This document shows, piece by piece, positions 42,613-46,331 of a stretch of 46,331 nt of DNA. Position numbers and translations under genes: made by a program. The notes under the pieces were generated by a model. The model did not search any database, had not been told where the DNA came from, and worked only from the letters and a program-made list of their open reading frames with translations. This DNA is from CAZDXJ01 sp964509475 (lineage in GTDB: Bacteria; Pseudomonadota; Gammaproteobacteria; Methylococcales; Methylomonadaceae): contig CAZDXJ010000012.1 in NCBI GenBank assembly GCA_964509475.1, forward strand, positions 1 through 46,331, given 5' to 3'. The number at the start of each line of letters is the position of its first letter. Within the stretch, counting starts at the first letter, position 1.

Positions 42613-45312
42613 ATGAGTGGTATCAACCGGGTTGCATTGTTTGGTAAATTGAACGCACTGGGCTACAAGTCCATCGAGAGTGCGACCGTGTTTTGCAAAA
42701 TGCGGGGTAATCCACATGTCGAAATGAGTCATTGGCTGAATCAGATTCTTCAGGAAGAAGATTCCGATCTGCATCGGATTATTCGTTATTTTGAATTGGA
42801 AGCCCCCCGTTTGGCGCGTGATTTGACGGCATCCCTGGAAAAGCTGCCAAAAGGCGCGACCTCGATATCGAATTTATCCCCGTATATCGAGGATGCTGTC
42901 GAACGGGGCTGGGTTTATGGTACCTTGGCGTTTGGTGAATCGCAGGTGCGCACAGGCCATTTGATTGTCGGTATGTTGGGAACCAAAGGCCTGGAGTCGG
43001 TATTGCTGAATATATCACGCGAATTTGGCAAAATAAAATTTGAGCAATTAGTGGATTCCTTTGGCAAAATTGTGGCCGGATCACCCGAGGACAATCTGGT
43101 GGCGAGTGATGGTTTTCAGGTTGGCGTATCGCCGGGAGAGAGCAGTGATGCGATAGCGCCGGCGGCAATGGGTAAACAGGAAGCATTGAAGCAGTTTACC
43201 GTGGATATGACCGAACAGGCGCGGCAGGGTGAAATTGATCCGATTGTCGGGCGTGATCAGGAAATCCGGCAAATCATTGATATTTTGATGCGTCGGCGCC
43301 AGAACAATCCGATTTTGACGGGTGAGGCCGGTGTGGGCAAAACCGCTGTGGTCGAGGGTTTTGCCCTGAAAATTGCCTGTGGCGATGTGCCGCCACCTTT
43401 GAAAAAGGTGACCTTACGAGCGCTGGATGTCGGTTTGTTGCAGGCGGGTGCGAGCATGAAAGGCGAATTTGAAAATCGCCTGCGTAAAGTGATCGATGAA
43501 GTTCAGTCTTCGGAAAAACCGATTATTTTGTTTATCGATGAAGCGCATACTTTGGTTGGCGCCGGTGGCGTGGCCGGAACCGGCGATGCGGCGAATTTGT
43601 TAAAACCGGCATTGGCCCGGGGTAAACTGCGCACGGTTGCCGCGACCACCTGGGCGGAATACAAAAAACATATCGAAAAAGACCCGGCCCTGACCCGCCG
43701 TTTCCAGGTCGTGCAGATTGGCGAGCCGGATGAAGAAAAAGCCATACGGATGATGCGGGGTGTGGCTGCGGTGATGGAAACACATCATCAGGTGCAATTG
43801 CTGGATGAGGCGATACAGGCCAGTGTACGCTTGGCGCACCGTTATATTCCGGCCCGGCAATTGCCGGATAAATCGGTCAGTTTGCTGGATACCGCTTGCG
43901 CCCGCGTTGCCATCAGCCAATACGCGGTGCCGGCGGAAATCGACGATAGTCGTAAGCAGATCGATGCCTTGCTGGCCGAAAAAGCGATTTTGGAAAAAGA
44001 AGAAAACGCCGGTCTGGACACCGAAACCCGGCAGGCGGTGGTCGATGAGTCTCTGCATGTAGAAAAACAGAAGCTGGAAGCATTGCAAGCCCGCTGGCAG
44101 GAAGAGCAGGCTCTGGTCAAACAGGTTATGGATTTGCGCAAAAAATTGCGTGACCATGCCGAGACCGGAGCGGAAAATGAAAACAGCCTGAGCGAATCCG
44201 AAGAGGCACAGACCGCCCCTTCCAGGCAAGAGGTACTGCAACAACTGCGGGACAAACAGGCGCAGTTGCAGAGCTTGCAAGGTGAAAAACCGATGATTTT
44301 GCCGATTGTCGATGCCCAGGCCGTGGCTTCGGTCGTTGGTGACTGGACAGGCATACCGGTTGGACGTATGGTTAAAAATGAAGTCGAGACGGTATTGCAT
44401 CTGGCCGATACCCTGGGTGAGCGTATCATTGGACAACAACATGCCCTGCAAATGATTGCCAAACGGATTCAGACATCGAGGGCCAATCTGGATAATCCAA
44501 ATAAACCGATTGGGGTATTCCTGCTGGCCGGTTCTTCCGGTGTCGGTAAAACTGAAACCGCCCTGGCATTGGCGGAAGCCTTGTATGGCGGTGAACATAA
44601 TTTGATTACCATCAATATGAGTGAATTCCAGGAAGCGCATACCGTATCGACTCTGAAAGGAGCGCCACCCGGTTATGTCGGCTATGGCGAAGGCGGGGTC
44701 CTGACCGAAGCGGTGCGGCGCAAACCGTATAGTGTTGTGTTACTGGATGAAGTGGAAAAAGCGCACCCGGATGTGCACGAGATTTTTTTCCAGGTTTTTG
44801 ACAAAGGCTGGATGGAAGATGGTGAAGGCCGGGTGATCGATTTCAAAAATACCTTGATCCTTTTGACCACCAATGTCGGCACCGATCTGATTATGTCGAT
44901 GTGCAAGGATCCGGAATTGATGCCCGATGCGGACGGTCTGGCCAAAGCGCTGCGCAAACCGTTGCTGGAGGTGTTTCCCCCGGCCTTGCTGGGACGGCTG
45001 GTGGTGATTCCTTATTATCCATTGAGTGATGCAATGATTGGCACTATCGCCCGCTTGCAGTTGGCACGCATCGCCAAACGGGTTGAGGAAAACCATGCTG
45101 TGCCATTTACCTATGACGATTCGGTTGTGGCCCTGATTGCCGAGCGTTGTACGGAACTGGAAAGTGGTGGCCGGATGATTGATGCGATCTTGACCAATAC
45201 GGTTCTGCCAACGATCAGTGAAGTGTTTTTAACGCGCATGATCGAGGAAAAACCGGTGCAACGGGTGCATATTACCGTCAAGGACAGCGAGTTTTCTTAC
45301 CTGTTTGATTAA
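42613..45312 (+). CDS. clpV: T6SS sheath-recycling ATPase ClpV (TssH)
   Basis: An 899-residue AAA+ disaggregase of the ClpB/ClpV type that takes contracted sheaths apart. The N-terminal double Clp repeat (about 1-160) precedes AAA1 with Walker A GEAGVGKTA (about 237-245) and IILFIDEAHTLVGAG. A coiled-coil arm (about 430-560, Glu/Gln/Lys rich) precedes AAA2 with GSSGVGKTET (about 640) and VVLLDEVEKAHPDV. The arm is somewhat long. ATG 42613 gives MSGINRVALFGKLNALGYKS, typical of ClpV. It is the last gene on this strand of the T6SS run. Confidence 0.96.
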   Translation: MSGINRVALFGKLNALGYKSIESATVFCKMRGNPHVEMSHWLNQILQEEDSDLHRIIRYFELEAPRLARDLTASLEKLPKGATSISNLSPYIEDAVERGWVYGTLAFGESQVRTGHLIVGMLGTKGLESVLLNISREFGKIKFEQLVDSFGKIVAGSPEDNLVASDGFQVGVSPGESSDAIAPAAMGKQEALKQFTVDMTEQARQGEIDPIVGRDQEIRQIIDILMRRRQNNPILTGEAGVGKTAVVEGFALKIACGDVPPPLKKVTLRALDVGLLQAGASMKGEFENRLRKVIDEVQSSEKPIILFIDEAHTLVGAGGVAGTGDAANLLKPALARGKLRTVAATTWAEYKKHIEKDPALTRRFQVVQIGEPDEEKAIRMMRGVAAVMETHHQVQLLDEAIQASVRLAHRYIPARQLPDKSVSLLDTACARVAISQYAVPAEIDDSRKQIDALLAEKAILEKEENAGLDTETRQAVVDESLHVEKQKLEALQARWQEEQALVKQVMDLRKKLRDHAETGAENENSLSESEEAQTAPSRQEVLQQLRDKQAQLQSLQGEKPMILPIVDAQAVASVVGDWTGIPVGRMVKNEVETVLHLADTLGERIIGQQHALQMIAKRIQTSRANLDNPNKPIGVFLLAGSSGVGKTETALALAEALYGGEHNLITINMSEFQEAHTVSTLKGAPPGYVGYGEGGVLTEAVRRKPYSVVLLDEVEKAHPDVHEIFFQVFDKGWMEDGEGRVIDFKNTLILLTTNVGTDLIMSMCKDPELMPDADGLAKALRKPLLEVFPPALLGRLVVIPYYPLSDAMIGTIARLQLARIAKRVEENHAVPFTYDDSVVALIAERCTELESGGRMIDAILTNTVLPTISEVFLTRMIEEKPVQRVHITVKDSEFSYLFD

Positions 45313-45350
45313 AAGCAATGGATCTGTTCGTTGTCTTGTCTTCGTTTTGT

Positions 45351-45740
45351 TCAAGGCACATTGACCGTAACCTGACCGGGCGATAAAACGGAGATGATAC
45401 CCAGCCAGTTACAGGCACATTTCGATGTATTGTTCAATACAGGCATATTGCCCAATAATATTGTGGGTGAACCCGGTGTCCAGGGCGTAAGTGTGGCCGG
45501 GATACAAGGCATTGGCGTCAAGACACCGGCAGCGGCTGTTGTGGCTGCGGCAACCGTCGGGTTGGTGGGTGCGCTGCACAAGCCAAAAGGCATAATATTC
45601 ACCATGGGTTTGTGATCCATGATATTGGCGACCGGGACATTATTGGTCAGGGTACGATTTACGGGTAATACGACCAATGCGCTTGGGGTCGTGCCAAAGC
45701 TGCATTGCAGGGTCGCTCCCATACAAACTTCCATTGCCAT
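45351..45740 (-). CDS. PAAR-like protein (DUF4280/DUF4150 type)
   Basis: A 129-residue protein of the PAAR-like family, seen in CMGATLQCSFGTTPSALVVLP, the NIMDHKPMVNIMPFGLCSAPTNP block and the C-terminal SPGQVTVNVP. Such proteins cap the VgrG spike and can carry effectors. It is convergent with clpV (38 bases between stops), so it is transcribed separately. No VgrG or effector gene is next to it within the window; the 590 bases upstream hold only repeats. A ribosome-binding site AGGTG precedes ATG 45740. Confidence 0.83.
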   Translation of the reverse strand: MAMEVCMGATLQCSFGTTPSALVVLPVNRTLTNNVPVANIMDHKPMVNIMPFGLCSAPTNPTVAAATTAAAGVLTPMPCIPATLTPWTPGSPTILLGNMPVLNNTSKCACNWLGIISVLSPGQVTVNVP

Positions 45741-46030
45741 AGTGTTGCACCTTTATTTACACAGCGTAATGATTCAGCGTATTGCTTACATTTTCTGATT
45801 TAATCAAGCTGGATCATACTGTACGGATTAAAAACTCCCTTGTAACGCACAAGGGATAAAATGACAAGCATTTTTTCACCTGCCGGTTTTTTATACTGCA
45901 CGCGGCCACGCTTGCGGATTTTGAAAATAGCTGTTGTTGGGGTTCAAGAGTGTTTTTACACTCCGCACGGTTATGAAGGCGGAAAATGATCGGGCAATTG
46001 GGAGCTGTTGGCAGGCGGCTTGCCCTTACC

Positions 46031-46151
46031 CATTGCCATTAAGTTAAGCCCTTTTGTTGAATGGATTTATGGATGTAGGTGCGGATTTATCCGCACAGTA
46101 CGACAAGCCGCATCGACACCCAAATCATATTTTCTTAACTTAATGGCAATG
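46031..46151 (-). mobile_element. MITE-like element, copy C (121 bases)
   Basis: Perfect 18-base inverted ends CATTGCCATTAAGTTAAG and CTTAACTTAATGGCAATG. The interior matches copies A and B but in the opposite orientation. The 12-base direct repeat AGGCGGCTTGCC is present at 46013-46024 and 46152-46163; six extra bases separate the left repeat from the left end, so the duplication is likely but not tidy. Confidence 0.82.
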
Positions 46152-46180
46152 AGGCGGCTTGCCGGATACCCATCCCTAGG

Positions 46181-46213
46181 CCTGGATTCCGGCAATCCCT
46201 GCCGGAATGACGC
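46181..46213. repeat. Palindromic repeat, family 1, second copy
   Basis: Exact inverse complement over 33 bases of the repeat at 20156-20188. A related, diverged unit (TCATTCCGCTACGGATTGGC onward, to about 46254) follows directly. Confidence 0.75.
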
Positions 46214-46331
46214 GAACCGGCCCCTCATTCCGCTACGGATTGGCGGAATCCAGTGACAGGGATGTCATTGACCGCTTTGAAATACCGGCAAGGTTTATTG
46301 CACGCGGCCACGCCTGCCTGTTGGCAGACAG

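Larger units (their letters stand above)
45741..46331. other. 591-base intergenic end of window with repeats
   Basis: Upstream of the PAAR-like gene. It holds mobile element copy C (46031-46151) and a palindromic repeat at 46181-46213 with a diverged second unit to about 46254. No gene is seen; short frames arise from the repeats. The promoter of the PAAR-like gene should lie in 45741-45850. Confidence 0.65.

Noticed and set aside
43600..44640. 346-codon open frame antisense to clpV
   Set aside because: Lies entirely within the well-supported clpV gene; no family resemblance and typical of antisense frames in this base composition.
1..46331. tRNA or rRNA genes
   Set aside because: No cloverleaf with the usual TTCGA arm and no rRNA-like stretch was noticed in any of the intergenic regions.

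Overview
The window looks like a chromosomal stretch of a gammaproteobacterium. Housekeeping genes with gammaproteobacterial architecture (pepN, the ribF-ileS-lspA run, uvrD) sit beside accessory blocks. A histidine-rich SmbP-like copper protein and a copper-type RiPP cluster would suit a methane- or ammonia-oxidiser-like lineage such as Methylococcales; that placement is inference only. A run of exactly 100 N at 6098-6197 marks a scaffold gap in a draft assembly.

Layout. (1) 138-4072, + strand: moaB, a DUF423 membrane protein, pepN and a 60-residue membrane protein. (2) 4085-6728, - strand: an hvfABC-type RiPP cluster. It holds a secreted, Cys-rich, tandemly repeated precursor (HvfA-like, interrupted by the gap), a DUF692/MNIO oxidase (HvfB-like) and a DUF2063 partner (HvfC-like). 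A gamma-carbonic-anhydrase-like gene lies upstream on the same strand. (3) 7604-11891, + strand: ribF, ileS and lspA. (4) 12070-17146: surface-polysaccharide genes, with a family 2 glycosyltransferase on + and, on -, a wecA-like initiating transferase, gmd, fcl and a UDP-glucuronate decarboxylase, chained by 4-base overlaps or near overlaps. (5) 17643-20089: a DUF2892 protein divergent from uvrD. (6) 20583-24678: an 1101-residue secreted protein of tandem VCBS-like domains, then an SmbP-like periplasmic protein. (7) 25137-45740: a nearly complete type VI secretion system (T6SS): pppA, fha, tssK, tssL (with OmpA domain), tssM, tagF, tssA, tssB, tssC, hcp, tagJ, tssE, tssF, tssG and clpV, plus a convergent PAAR-like gene. 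From tssA to clpV the order equals the P. aeruginosa H1-T6SS. TssJ, VgrG and the PpkA kinase are not in the window.

How the genes work together. The RiPP genes would make a metal-binding modified peptide in which EGKCG-type cysteines of HvfA are oxidised by the MNIO enzyme with its partner. The SmbP-like protein would also bind metal in the periplasm. The polysaccharide genes convert GDP-mannose to GDP-L-fucose and UDP-glucuronate to UDP-xylose and load the lipid carrier. The T6SS genes encode membrane complex, baseplate, sheath, tube, recycling ATPase and parts of a phospho-switch.

The intergenic regions from about 23.9 kb onward carry a small non-autonomous transposon-like family. Its ends read CATTGCCATTAAGTTAAG, two full copies are directly flanked by 10-11 bp target duplications, and its interior is made of GCGGATAAATCC palindromes. 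One copy lies directly at the ribosome-binding site of tssA, another at that of the SmbP-like gene. Two further palindromic repeat families recur in the window. The least ordinary features are the greatly expanded HvfA-like repeat precursor, the element family with its target duplications, and the T6SS cluster lacking tssJ.
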